Below, piece after piece: positions 8,680 through 17,200 of a stretch of 49,186 bases of DNA; positions within the stretch are counted from its first letter, which is position 1; the number at the start of each line of letters is the position of its first letter. A program made the translations under genes and the position numbers. Below the pieces are notes generated by a model that was not told where the DNA came from, did not search any database, and saw nothing but the letters and a program-made list of their open reading frames with translations. Origin of the DNA: a bacterium UBP14_UBA6098 (GTDB lineage Bacteria > UBP14 > UBA6098); assembly GCA_002428525.1 (NCBI GenBank), contig DIWU01000025.1, positions 1 to 49,186 on the forward strand, given 5' to 3'.

Positions 8680-10836
8680 TTACGGTAAATCCCATTTCTT
8701 GCGGAGTATCCATTCGCCGCACAAGGCCAAAACGAAGATCAAGAGCAATAAGGGGTTATCCCAAATCGCCTTTTCTTTGCGCTCACGCCTCAGCACCTTC
8801 GGGGTTTGAATCAAATCGGGCAGGGAATCGAGTTCTCCGGCGCGAAAATAGCGACCGCCGGTGGCCTCGGCAATTGACTGCAATGCGACGCTGTTGAGCT
8901 GGACATTCTCCAGCTCGATGGAATACGGCTCGACTAAGAAGGAGTAAGTCGCGGAGCCAATCGTCTGTTCTTTGAGTTGCGCGGTTGCGGTGAGGCTCCA
9001 GCGTCCGACATCGAAGCCCGGAAGTTCCGATGAATAAAGGCCTTCGCCGCGATCCTCGAGGATAATTATTAGGGAATCGCCCAAGGAGTCAGTTCGGGCG
9101 AACTTCGCGGTGATCCTCGCGCCGGACAGCGGCAGGTTCGATTGGTCGCGGAGCTTAGCGGTAGTAATGAGCTTCTCACCGCTTCGATAGACCGGCTTGT
9201 CGGTTTCGACAATGAAATCATTACCCTCACCCGCGGCAAGCAACCATCCTGAGCCGCGTGAAACGAGACCCCGATATAAATCGCTGTTGCCGCCGAAACC
9301 GAAGGGAATAAAGGCCCAGCGCCAAAGGCCGGCGCCGTTGATAAGTAAAACTCGGCCTTTGCCGACCTCGCGTGAGGCGAGAATCGGCACATCGGCCATC
9401 TTCGGATGCGAGAGTAAAACCTCCGAGCCGGCTGGAGAGCCGGTGACCATCGTGAAACCCGAAAGCGGCGGAATGCGCTGGTAATTATCGGTTTGAAACG
9501 CGCCCTCGTCCGAGCCGCGCGTGATCGGGTGGACAAGCCCGCGGACAGAAAGCTCCGGCACGAAGTTGTCCTCCATCCAAACATGGGAACCCGAGGAGTA
9601 AATGAAGGGGAAAAGCTTGGACCAAATATTGGCGGAGCTCCTATTTATAATGATCTCCCCCAGAAGGTGAATCCCCAGCGCGCCCCCGGAGGCAACATAA
9701 TCGTAAAGCACCGGCCCGAGGTTCATGCCGTCGAGTTGGTTCAGTGCATCAACGATATAGATCGCGTCGAAGGCCTTAAAATCCTCGAGGGTTTTGGGGA
9801 GCGGAATCTCGCCGGCCGGCGCGGATTGCCCGAGAAAGGCCGTTTTGACCACGATATCCGGATCGGCCTTGAGGTTGCGGGTGAGGAATGTAAACTCCCA
9901 GTTTGGGCGGGAACCGATGACGAGTATAGATCGTTGTGTCGGCAGAACCTTCACGCGAACGCTTCTGGAGTTGTTGTTCGCTGAGAGTTCTTCGGGGCTT
10001 AAGGGGACTGCCGTGCGAAAGACGATCTCGCCCTCGGTTTCCTGCAAGACCTCGAAATCCACATCGAGCAGTTCGCCGTTGCCGGGCAGAATAATTCGCT
10101 TTTCGTCGATTTTTTTATCGCCGGAAAACAGCGAGACCGAAGTTTCAAGGCCGCTATAGCCGTTGGCGCTAAGGGTTGCGATAATTGGGAAGGGGCGGCC
10201 GGCGAAGGCCACCTTCTGGGCGACAATCTGCCGAAGGATAATATCGCGTGGCGGAGTTGGGTCGCCGACGCCGATGGTGAAAACCGGGAACTCCGTGCGA
10301 TACGAGGCTCCAAGGGGGTCTTCGCCTTGGTTGGTTTGGCCGTCCGAGATTACAATCATCGCACCGATGGGCTGGTCGTCGGGATTGCGGCGGAAACGAG
10401 TGATGGCGTCGCCGAGCGCTGTGGCTGGGCCCTCGAAGGAAAGGCGGGTTGGTTTCGTCACGACCGAGTCGGAGAAGAGGAATTCGGCGACATCGTGGGC
10501 GGATCTGATCGAAGCGAAGGCCTTAGAGTCGTCGATTTCGGCTACAACGGCCTTGCGGTCTCCGGCGCGATCGACCAAGGACATACTCTCCGAGCCGTCC
10601 CACAATACAATAACCCTCGGTTCGAGTTGGCGTGAACTGATCCATATCACGATGGGCTCGACGATCATCATAAAAATCGCGAGGAAGGCAACAAATCTAA
10701 GGGCGATCAGCAAAAACCTGCGAGCGCCGTAAAGCGGCGGATTAGTTATTCTGTAGGATAAAACCGTAGTCAGCGCCGCAAGAAGCAGTGCTGAGATCCA
10801 TAGGGCTAAAGAGAATCCGAAATTAAGTTCTGTCAA
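8680..10836 (-). CDS. Membrane-anchored VWA-domain protein with GATase-like region (BatA/aerotolerance-like)
   Basis: This 718-residue protein has two N-terminal membrane helices (about 9-28 and 40-67) and one at the C-terminus (about 694-711). Between them, probably in the periplasm, is a von Willebrand A domain with an intact MIDAS start, DGSES (Asp80, Ser82, Ser84). Next is a region like class I glutamine amidotransferase folds (about 300-530) without a clear catalytic Cys, then beta-rich domains. This layout is common in Bacteroidetes, Planctomycetes and candidate phyla, often beside MoxR ATPases, but none is seen here. The role is probably protein-protein contact at the membrane. The start is TTG, supported by GTGGAG four bases upstream. 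A terminator hairpin sits only 11 bases before the start, so expression needs read-through. Confidence 0.85.
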   Translation of the reverse strand: MTELNFGFSLALWISALLLAALTTVLSYRITNPPLYGARRFLLIALRFVAFLAIFMMIVEPIVIWISSRQLEPRVIVLWDGSESMSLVDRAGDRKAVVAEIDDSKAFASIRSAHDVAEFLFSDSVVTKPTRLSFEGPATALGDAITRFRRNPDDQPIGAMIVISDGQTNQGEDPLGASYRTEFPVFTIGVGDPTPPRDIILRQIVAQKVAFAGRPFPIIATLSANGYSGLETSVSLFSGDKKIDEKRIILPGNGELLDVDFEVLQETEGEIVFRTAVPLSPEELSANNNSRSVRVKVLPTQRSILVIGSRPNWEFTFLTRNLKADPDIVVKTAFLGQSAPAGEIPLPKTLEDFKAFDAIYIVDALNQLDGMNLGPVLYDYVASGGALGIHLLGEIIINRSSANIWSKLFPFIYSSGSHVWMEDNFVPELSVRGLVHPITRGSDEGAFQTDNYQRIPPLSGFTMVTGSPAGSEVLLSHPKMADVPILASREVGKGRVLLINGAGLWRWAFIPFGFGGNSDLYRGLVSRGSGWLLAAGEGNDFIVETDKPVYRSGEKLITTAKLRDQSNLPLSGARITAKFARTDSLGDSLIIILEDRGEGLYSSELPGFDVGRWSLTATAQLKEQTIGSATYSFLVEPYSIELENVQLNSVALQSIAEATGGRYFRAGELDSLPDLIQTPKVLRRERKEKAIWDNPLLLLIFVLALCGEWILRKKWDLP

Positions 10837-10847
10837 CTTTCTCCACT

Positions 10848-10874
10848 TAAAAAAACGGGGGCTAACGCCCCCGA
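10848..10874 (-). terminator. Terminator of the sugar transferase, directly before the VWA gene
   Basis: On the minus strand CGGGGGC (10867-10873) pairs with GCCCCCG (10856-10862) across GTTA, followed by seven T residues (10849-10855). The T-run ends three bases before the Shine-Dalgarno site of the downstream VWA gene, so it could act as an attenuator for that gene. Confidence 0.85.
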
Positions 10875-10896
10875 TAAAAGCCGATCGGCGTTTCGC

Positions 10897-11541
10897 CTAT
10901 AGAATAACCCTTTCGCCGAGCAGGGCGCGCTCGAGCCATGTGTAACGATGATCCTTAGTGAACTTCTGCGGCCGAACCTTGCCCGCCATATGCGACAACA
11001 GGACAATCGGCGTATAAAGCAGTATTTTAATGTCGCTGAAGAAGTTCCTATTTTCATAATATTTCAATTCGAGAGCGATCTTCTCGGCCACGACCACTCC
11101 CTCGCGAAAGACGAGTTGAGAGATTCCAAAAAGCCCGGGGGTGAATTTCAGGATATCGAGTTGGCGCGCGGTGTAGGCCTCGACGATCGGCGGTCTCTCG
11201 GGGCGCGGGCCGATGAAGGTCATTTCGCCCTTGATGATATTGAGCAACTGGGGTATCTCATCGATACACGTCGAGCGGATGAACCTGCATATCGGTGAAA
11301 AGCGCGGGTCGTTGACCTGTGTATGCATCGGCCAATTTCCGTTGGCGCCTTTTTTCATTGTCCTGAGCTTGTAGAGTTTGAACAGGCGGCGGTTTTTGCC
11401 GACCCTTTCCTGTCTGAGAATTAGCGGCCCGGGTGAATCTAAAAGAACAATAACGCTTGCGAGCGTGAAAAGGGGCAATGCCACAATCAGGAATACAACC
11501 GCGAGGATTATCTCCATCGAACGCTTTAGCAGATGTAACAT
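10897..11541 (-). CDS. Polyprenyl-phosphate sugar-phosphate transferase (monotopic PGT, WcaJ/PglC-like)
   Basis: This 214-residue enzyme moves a sugar phosphate from a nucleotide sugar to a polyprenyl phosphate at the inner membrane, the first step of many surface glycan pathways. The N-terminal membrane segment (about 9-34) ends in DSPGP, followed by QERVGKN (44-50). The catalytic Asp94-Glu95 pair lies in the IDEIPQL motif, and GPRPE (111-115) closes the substrate site. Length fits the short PglC-like class with a C-terminal extension. The open frame is longer, but the ATG at 11541 has GAGG five bases upstream and a near-consensus promoter starts transcription inside the longer frame. No other glycan genes are adjacent, so the sugar is unknown. 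Confidence 0.93.
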   Translation of the reverse strand: MLHLLKRSMEIILAVVFLIVALPLFTLASVIVLLDSPGPLILRQERVGKNRRLFKLYKLRTMKKGANGNWPMHTQVNDPRFSPICRFIRSTCIDEIPQLLNIIKGEMTFIGPRPERPPIVEAYTARQLDILKFTPGLFGISQLVFREGVVVAEKIALELKYYENRNFFSDIKILLYTPIVLLSHMAGKVRPQKFTKDHRYTWLERALLGERVIL

Positions 11542-11569
11542 ATATTCCTCATCTTGAAATAATTGAGAT

Positions 11570-11598
11570 AGTATAAGGGCATGGTTCGCGGGAGTCAA
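11570..11598 (-). promoter_or_regulatory. Strong predicted promoter of the sugar transferase
   Basis: On the minus strand TTGACT (11593-11598) is followed after exactly 17 bases by TATACT (11570-11575); each box matches consensus at five of six positions. Transcription would start near 11563, 22 bases before the ATG. Confidence 0.7.
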
Positions 11599-11623
11599 CG
11601 AAAATTATCATCTCGAACGGGCT

Positions 11624-12034
11624 TTATTCATGCTTTTCGATCATTCGAAACTCGAATCTTCGTGCTCCCTTGCCCCGATTGAAAAGGAAAGCAACCATCA
11701 TGCCAGCGAGCAGTCCAACAAAGGAAAACAGCGGGGAGAGAGAAGATTTAAATATTTGATTTGCAATGAGATAGAAGACAAGCATTAAAATAATCGGCAA
11801 GATAAACACAATGAAACCGGAGGCGAGATAAGCGCCGCTTCCCAACTCGAGTTCCACCCTTTCGCCGACTTCTGCGGACAGTGTGTTCTCGACCTCGACC
11901 TCCCATTTTTTCGTTACGCTCAGTGGGCATGATCCCTTAGAGCTACATTCCTCGCAGGATTCCGAGCGGAAGATTCTGACGACAGCCTTGTCGCCGCGAG
12001 TTTCGATTATTTCGCCAAATTCTCTAAGGGCCAT
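11624..12034 (-). CDS. RseC/MucC-family membrane protein
   Basis: This 136-residue protein has a short N-terminal domain with three cysteines (Cys27, Cys30, Cys36 in a C-x2-C-x5-C pattern) and two membrane helices (about 69-97 and 101-124). The start MALREFGEII and the Cys pattern match the RseC family. Members are linked to the reduction of SoxR and, in other bacteria, sit beside Rnf electron-transport or sigma-E genes; neither is present here. Its ATG overlaps the TGA of the upstream GH57 gene by one base, which indicates translational coupling. The longer frame upstream is inside the GH57 gene and was rejected. Function here is unknown. Confidence 0.82.
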   Translation of the reverse strand: MALREFGEIIETRGDKAVVRIFRSESCEECSSKGSCPLSVTKKWEVEVENTLSAEVGERVELELGSGAYLASGFIVFILPIILMLVFYLIANQIFKSSLSPLFSFVGLLAGMMVAFLFNRGKGARRFEFRMIEKHE

Positions 12035-14172
12035 CAGGCTATCCAATTCCGCGCTTCGAAGTCGCCGCTCGGGGTTTCGGTTGTAATTGCGCCGCATGCG
12101 GGGTATCGCTCTCTCGCGAGGGCATTCGCTTTAGTGTGAACAGACCATTCGAATGAGGCGCGCGGTTCTGTGAAGTTTGCAAGCGGCATCGCTATCTCGA
12201 GGATTTCATCGACCGAGATTATAGTATGATCCGAGGAATCCCGCCATGCTTCTAAGTCGAAGTCCCATCGATATATAGATGCGGTCTCGCCGATCTGCAG
12301 GCGAAGGCGCGTTTTCGATTCGATTTCGAGGATGAAAACGACGCCCTCCGCGATCATCGCGCGGGCAGACCTGCCGGTGTCTATTCTAAGGTAGAAGTTT
12401 GCCGAGTCGAAGCCGAAAAATATTTTTTTAATATCGAACGAAGCGCTTTGGCCGTGCATCGCGCCGAAAAAGGCCGTGTTTTCGAGGATGCCCGCGCCCT
12501 GCCATTCGAAGAAGTTCGTGCGCTTGCCGTCGATAGTTGGAGAGATGAAGGAATTCGGCCGCCGCTTGAGGATATTTCCCTTGGAAGGCCCGAGAATCGG
12601 GGTTTTCAGCGATTCGGGCGGCTCGCGATCGAGGGCGCGATAAACGGCTTCGATCCGTTTGCGAAAGAGGATGTCGAATTCCTCGAGGCCTCGAAGATCC
12701 CTCCCGAACCACCAGAACCAGTCCGAGCCCTCGGCGACAAGGATATGCTCCATCGCGGAGGCGAAGCGTGAATCGTCCCGGAGCAGTTCGACCTCCGCTC
12801 TTGCGAGGGCGAGTTCGTCCCACGCGCGGTTCTTCTCGGGATTGCCTATCCATGTGCCGAAATCGCCGTCGATCCAGCTTCCGGGGGCAAGATGTCGGAG
12901 CGATGGGTTGGAATCGCTCCGGCCGATCAGATACTCGGAGATTTTCACCGGCTCGATCCACTGCTCCGAAAGCAAGCGATTATATAGCTTTGTGATAAAC
13001 TCGCGGCCGTTTTCGGGGAAGAATTCCCATGCGTTCTCGCCGTCGAGGGCGATAGTGACGAGACGTTCCGAGTCATGGGGCAGTTTTTGGTTTATTCTTC
13101 CAAGCTCACCGAGGAAATCCCCGACCGCAATATCGACGGGCATCTTCGAGTAGTCGAAACCGATCTTGTCCGAGAGGCGGTGGTCGCGAAAAAGGATATT
13201 GAGGCCGCGAAAGCGCCATGGGGTATAGATCGCGGCCTCGGGATTAATCGGCTTATCGGGCTGGGATTTACGGAGGATCGCCTCGTCTGTTGCGATCCAC
13301 TTAATCCCGGCATTCGCGATAAGCTCGACCGCCCCCTCGGAAACACCGCCCTCGCTAGGCCACATGCCCTTAGGCGCCGCCCCGAAAAGCCGCTCGAAAC
13401 GTTTAACCGCTCGATAAATCTGTTCGGCGGCATCCTCGGGGAAAGCCATGCGGCGCTCCGGCAAAACACAATCGGAGCGGGCGTCCCTGCCGCATTCGGT
13501 GTCGCACAAAAGCGGCAGGATTGGGTGATAATAGGGGCTGACCGAGAGATCGACGAGGCCTTCATCGAACAAACGCTTATAGGTCGGGATAATTCGGCCT
13601 ATCCATTCGGTGGATTTTTCCAAAAGGATTTTCTTATCCTCTTCCGAAAAGGAGCGCCCCTTCAATATCAAAGCCTTTATTTCCGGCTCGTTTCGGAGGG
13701 CCTCGCCGCACCATGCGAGATTAAAATGAACAACGAGGTCGAGGATATCCTCATCGGGGGCTAACAGTGCCGCGCCGCGGGCCTCGTCGTTGCCGAGGCG
13801 GCCGTATCTTTCAAACAGCTCGATAAACCTCGGCGCGCGCGCGATGAGGTTCTCGAGGTTTGCGGAAAAGAAGCCGGTCAGAATGCGATGCCTTTCGTCG
13901 GAAGACAAGTCTGCGAGGGGTTTTCGGGAAAGCTCGAGATGCTCGTCGCTCAGCTCACCAGAGGCATAGCCCTCGATCTGGTCTAATAGGCTCGGAACGA
14001 GATTGAAAGTCGCCGGAAAGCCCGTAGATTCGCAGTAAAGCGCCATATCGAGGTAGTCCTTGAGGGCGTGGAGGCGCGTCCAAGGCAAAACGGCGATTGC
14101 GGAGTTGGGGCCGGAATAGACCGGCTGGTGCATATGCCAGAGCAGGGCGATTTTCAGCGGCTTAAAACTCAC
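12034..14172 (-). CDS. Glycoside hydrolase family 57 protein (alpha-amylase / branching-enzyme type)
   Basis: This 712-residue enzyme should hydrolyse or transfer alpha-glucans such as glycogen. The five-motif GH57 pattern is recognisable: HMHQP at 13-17, the nucleophile Glu274 in MWPSEGG and the acid/base Asp377 in LDGENAWE. No signal peptide is present, so it is cytoplasmic. After the catalytic part (about 1-520) a C-terminal beta-rich domain (about 550-700) is probably carbohydrate binding. Start is GTG with no clear Shine-Dalgarno site, five bases after the stop of the upstream metalloprotease, so translation probably depends on coupling. Exact specificity (amylase, amylopullulanase or branching enzyme) is not decided by these motifs. 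Confidence 0.92.
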   Translation of the reverse strand: MSFKPLKIALLWHMHQPVYSGPNSAIAVLPWTRLHALKDYLDMALYCESTGFPATFNLVPSLLDQIEGYASGELSDEHLELSRKPLADLSSDERHRILTGFFSANLENLIARAPRFIELFERYGRLGNDEARGAALLAPDEDILDLVVHFNLAWCGEALRNEPEIKALILKGRSFSEEDKKILLEKSTEWIGRIIPTYKRLFDEGLVDLSVSPYYHPILPLLCDTECGRDARSDCVLPERRMAFPEDAAEQIYRAVKRFERLFGAAPKGMWPSEGGVSEGAVELIANAGIKWIATDEAILRKSQPDKPINPEAAIYTPWRFRGLNILFRDHRLSDKIGFDYSKMPVDIAVGDFLGELGRINQKLPHDSERLVTIALDGENAWEFFPENGREFITKLYNRLLSEQWIEPVKISEYLIGRSDSNPSLRHLAPGSWIDGDFGTWIGNPEKNRAWDELALARAEVELLRDDSRFASAMEHILVAEGSDWFWWFGRDLRGLEEFDILFRKRIEAVYRALDREPPESLKTPILGPSKGNILKRRPNSFISPTIDGKRTNFFEWQGAGILENTAFFGAMHGQSASFDIKKIFFGFDSANFYLRIDTGRSARAMIAEGVVFILEIESKTRLRLQIGETASIYRWDFDLEAWRDSSDHTIISVDEILEIAMPLANFTEPRASFEWSVHTKANALARERYPACGAITTETPSGDFEARNWIA

Positions 14173-14177
14173 TTGAG

Positions 14178-15716
14178 CTATTTAAGTAAAACGATGGGAT
14201 ATAACGAGTTAGCTTTTTCGGTGCGGATAAGATAAAGGCCGGAGGGCAGGGCCTCGCCAAGTGAGTTTGTGCCGCTCCAGCGGGTTCGGCCCTCGGTCAA
14301 AGGGAGCGTCGCGACGATTCGGCCGGAGTTGTCGAAGATTTCTACCTGAGAACCCTCGGCCTCGACAATGCAACTCGCGTTGAAGGGATTCGGATAGGCC
14401 GCGACCAGCTCTTTTCCACGCGGGATGCGGTGCTCCTCGATTGCGGAGGGGGCGATATCCGCGGAATAGGAAAATGTATATCTCGTCCTCGTGTCGCCGG
14501 AGGGAACGACCGCGATAGCCGCGAATTCAGCCTCATTGACCATCGGAACGACGATGACCCCTGCGGTGTCCGACCTGACGCCGTCGCGGATCGCTACCGA
14601 GTCGCCGGATTTCCATATGGAAAGCACATGCCAATCAATTGTTTGCTCGCCGTGGAAGTCAACGATCAAATCGGTATCTTCGGCGGGAAATCCCTGAAAA
14701 ACAATATAGTTCGAGCCGAAACCGTAGGGGCGGTTGCTCGTGGAGCCGCCGGTAGGATAGGAATGATGCGTGTTCTCGACGCCCATATCGCTGAGCGCGG
14801 GGCCGTCGGGGAAGAAACCGCAGTCGCGCCCGCCGATGAGCAAAGCCATAGCGGCGAATTCGGAATAAAGGTTCGGCAGGCCGCCGGCGCGGATATCACT
14901 AATCGCGCAAAGCGCCGGCCAATCCTCGATAAAACGCATCGTGTCCCAAACCGAGGCTAAAAAACCGTCACCGTGGATTTTGCCGAAGTATTGCGAGAAA
15001 AGGCCGAGGCCATACATATGGTAGCCGCTTTCCCAGTCCAACGGCAGTTCGGGGTTGGTCGTGAGGTATTCGATCAACCAGACATAATCGTTGACCTGAG
15101 GATATACCCGCTCCTCGTAGTAAACACTCGTAAGCTCTGCGATCCAAGCCCCGGAGGTTCCGCAAAGGCCGTATTGGACGGCATGATGGAACTCGTGGGC
15201 GCAAGTGATCTTCATCGCGCCCATGACCGCTCCCTCCGGATCGTCATTGGGATATACGCCGTCAAAATCGTTCTCGATCTCGATATAGCTCGACCAGTCG
15301 AACCAAGGCTGGGGGCCGTCACCGCCGGGCCAAGTTTGACCATAGGCCGAGATGTCGCGAAGATATACATCGTAGCGGCCATCGCCGCCCTCCATCCCAT
15401 CCGAAGGCGGAGGAAGATAGCCGAGGGTGTCCATATAAAAAGACCACGACTGCTCGAGATATTGTCCGATCTTGTGGACATAATCGACAGAATCGACGGC
15501 ATTGTAGCCCGAAAGATCATAATGAACACGGAAGTGGCCCTCGGGAGTATCATAATTGTAGGGCAACGACGGTCGCATCGGCTCATAAGAATCGATCATC
15601 GAAAGCCGCCCCTCGGCATGGGCCTTCATGATCGCAATAGTGCCGCTCTTCTCCTCCGGAGACCTAGCAAATAATATACAAGAAATAGTAAGCAAGTAAA
15701 TAAACGTGTTCCTCAT
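14178..15716 (-). CDS. Exported zinc metalloprotease with type-A sorting domain
   Basis: This 512-residue protein has a signal peptide (1-18) and a zinc motif HEFHH at 174-178. Glu194, sixteen residues later, is a likely third ligand. The sequence around it (DVYLRDI, WIAELTSVYYEE) resembles the MXAN_6640 family of putative secreted metalloproteases. The last 80 residues begin AYPNPFNASCIV and end SGLYLIRTEKANS...VLLK, the pattern of type-A C-terminal sorting domains in type IX secretion. This predicts export across the outer membrane with removal of the tail. It is the first gene of a tight group with GH57 and the RseC-like gene. A good AGAGGAA ribosome site precedes the ATG. Confidence 0.88.
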   Translation of the reverse strand: MRNTFIYLLTISCILFARSPEEKSGTIAIMKAHAEGRLSMIDSYEPMRPSLPYNYDTPEGHFRVHYDLSGYNAVDSVDYVHKIGQYLEQSWSFYMDTLGYLPPPSDGMEGGDGRYDVYLRDISAYGQTWPGGDGPQPWFDWSSYIEIENDFDGVYPNDDPEGAVMGAMKITCAHEFHHAVQYGLCGTSGAWIAELTSVYYEERVYPQVNDYVWLIEYLTTNPELPLDWESGYHMYGLGLFSQYFGKIHGDGFLASVWDTMRFIEDWPALCAISDIRAGGLPNLYSEFAAMALLIGGRDCGFFPDGPALSDMGVENTHHSYPTGGSTSNRPYGFGSNYIVFQGFPAEDTDLIVDFHGEQTIDWHVLSIWKSGDSVAIRDGVRSDTAGVIVVPMVNEAEFAAIAVVPSGDTRTRYTFSYSADIAPSAIEEHRIPRGKELVAAYPNPFNASCIVEAEGSQVEIFDNSGRIVATLPLTEGRTRWSGTNSLGEALPSGLYLIRTEKANSLYPIVLLK

Positions 15717-15739
15717 CGAGTTCCTCTTTGAAAGATATT

Positions 15740-15779
15740 CATAATCTTATAATAATATCGAAAAAACACGCTTCATCAA
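15740..15779 (-). promoter_or_regulatory. Predicted promoter of the metalloprotease-GH57-RseC group
   Basis: On the minus strand TTGATG (15774-15779) is followed after 16 bases by TATTAT (15752-15757). The block 15740-15766 matches the pycB promoter block at 6661-6687 in 25 of 27 bases, including the identical 12 bases TATAAGATTATG after the -10 box. Confidence 0.5.
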
Positions 15780-15832
15780 TAAAAAAAGACCACAATCAAC
15801 CAAGCCCGGTCAAGCTACACTGCGCCGAGCAA

Positions 15833-15964
15833 CGGCCTCGGGCGTCGGCCCGAATCGCGCCGCGCGATTCGGTGCCGAGGCGGCCGACGAAAAACTTATA
15901 ATGAATAAGAAATCCAGCATCGGCCGCCTCGGAGCGAGTTTACTCGCACCGACGCCCGAGGCCG
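15833..15964. repeat. Four-arm inverted-repeat (cruciform) element made of two mirrored modules
   Basis: The outer arms CGGCCTCGGGCGTCGG (15833-15848) and its exact complement (15949-15964) enclose three more perfect inverted repeats. These are CCGAATCGCG/CGCGATTCGG (15850-15859 with 15863-15872), CCGAGGCGGCCGA and its complement (15875-15887 with 15920-15932, 32-base loop), and GCGAGT/ACTCGC (15934-15939 with 15942-15947). Together they make a clover-like four-way junction. Seen another way, it is two inverted copies of one module: identical flanks enclosing hairpins of different sequence. It lies between the macB-type gene end and the metalloprotease promoter, and could stop transcription, but no T-run follows. 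It may be a palindromic repeat family of this genome. Confidence 0.8.
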
Positions 15965-15982
15965 CGACGACGGGGAAAGTTG

Positions 15983-17200
15983 CTATTCGTAGCGGAGGGC
16001 GTCTATCGGGTTGAGCTTGGAGGCCTTAAGGGCGGGGTAGTATCCGAAGAAAATGCCGACCGATCCTGCAAAGCAGACCGAGAGTAGAACTATCGAGGGG
16101 TCAACCACTGCGGGGAGCGAGGTGGCGTTATCGATCACTATAATGATTATAACCGCGAGCAGAATCCCGAGGGCGCCGCCGATGAGGCTCAGGACTATAG
16201 CTTCGAGCAGAAACTGAAGAAGAATATCCTTTCCGCGAGCGCCGAGGGCCATACGAATCCCGATTTCGCGAGTTCTTTCGGTGACGGAGACGAACATGAT
16301 GTTCATAATCCCGATTCCACCGACGATGAGCGAGACAAAGGCTATAGCGCCAAGTAGCAGGGTCATTGTTTTCGTGGTCGAGGAGGCCATCTCGGTGATC
16401 TCGGATTGCGTTCGCACACCGAAATCGTCTTCTTGGCTCGGGTTGAGGCGGTGCTGTTTGCGCATGATCTCGGTTATTTCGGCCTTTGCTGAATCAATTT
16501 TATCCATCGAATATGCGCTGGCGTAAACCATATCGATATACTGTCCGCCCTTCAGGCGATAGAGGACTGTCGTCGAGGGGGCGAGTATTATGTCGTCTTG
16601 GTCTCTCCCGTGGGCATCCTGTCCTTTTTCTTCTAAAACCCCGATTATTGTGAAGGGGGTATTTCGGATTTGAATTCGCTGGCCGATCGGGTCGGAATCG
16701 CCGTAAAGCTCATCGACGATAGTCTGGCCGATAACGGCCTCTTTCTTTCTGGCGGAGATCGCTCGCTGGTCGAAGAATTTGCCCTTTTTAACCTTCAGGG
16801 CGCGAATCTCGAGGTAATCGACATCGACGCCGAAGATACTCGTGTTCCAGTTTTTGCCGGCGCCGATGACCTGCCCGCCGGTGGTCACGAGGGCGGAGAC
16901 ATACTGAACGGAGGCCGCGCCCTCGCGAATCTTTTCGACGTCGTCCATGGTGAAGCGGTTGAATGATCCCGCGCCGCCGCGCACTCCCCCCCTCGCGCCG
17001 GAACCGGGATGGACCATAATCATATTCGTTCCGAGGTCTTGAATCGATTTCTCGATCTCTGCCTGAGCGCCCTTCCCGACACCGACCATAACGATAACGG
17101 CCGCGACTCCGATGATAATCCCCAGCGCCGTAAGAAGCGAGCGCGATTTGTTCTTTTTAATCCCTTTAACTGCGTCCTTCAGAAATTTTCTCAGGTTCAT
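15983..17200 (-). CDS. MacB-type ABC transporter permease
   Basis: This 405-residue inner-membrane protein has the MacB/FtsX layout. One membrane helix lies near the N-terminus (about 22-42), then a periplasmic domain (about 45-275) and three C-terminal helices (about 283-390). The cytoplasmic loop motif RTREIGIRMALGA is typical of this family, and the end SKLNPIDALRYE is the usual MacB tail. Unlike E. coli MacB, the ATPase is a separate protein encoded just upstream, with a four-base ATGA overlap. With the adaptor it should form a tripartite efflux or secretion pump driven from the periplasm. No TolC-like outer membrane channel is in the window. Substrate unknown. Confidence 0.93.
   Translation of the reverse strand: MNLRKFLKDAVKGIKKNKSRSLLTALGIIIGVAAVIVMVGVGKGAQAEIEKSIQDLGTNMIMVHPGSGARGGVRGGAGSFNRFTMDDVEKIREGAASVQYVSALVTTGGQVIGAGKNWNTSIFGVDVDYLEIRALKVKKGKFFDQRAISARKKEAVIGQTIVDELYGDSDPIGQRIQIRNTPFTIIGVLEEKGQDAHGRDQDDIILAPSTTVLYRLKGGQYIDMVYASAYSMDKIDSAKAEITEIMRKQHRLNPSQEDDFGVRTQSEITEMASSTTKTMTLLLGAIAFVSLIVGGIGIMNIMFVSVTERTREIGIRMALGARGKDILLQFLLEAIVLSLIGGALGILLAVIIIIVIDNATSLPAVVDPSIVLLSVCFAGSVGIFFGYYPALKASKLNPIDALRYE

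Noticed and set aside
15833..15964. tRNA or tRNA-like gene because of its clover-shaped fold
   Set aside because: Arm lengths (16, 10, 13, 6) do not fit a tRNA, and the TTC-type loop and CCA-side features are missing.
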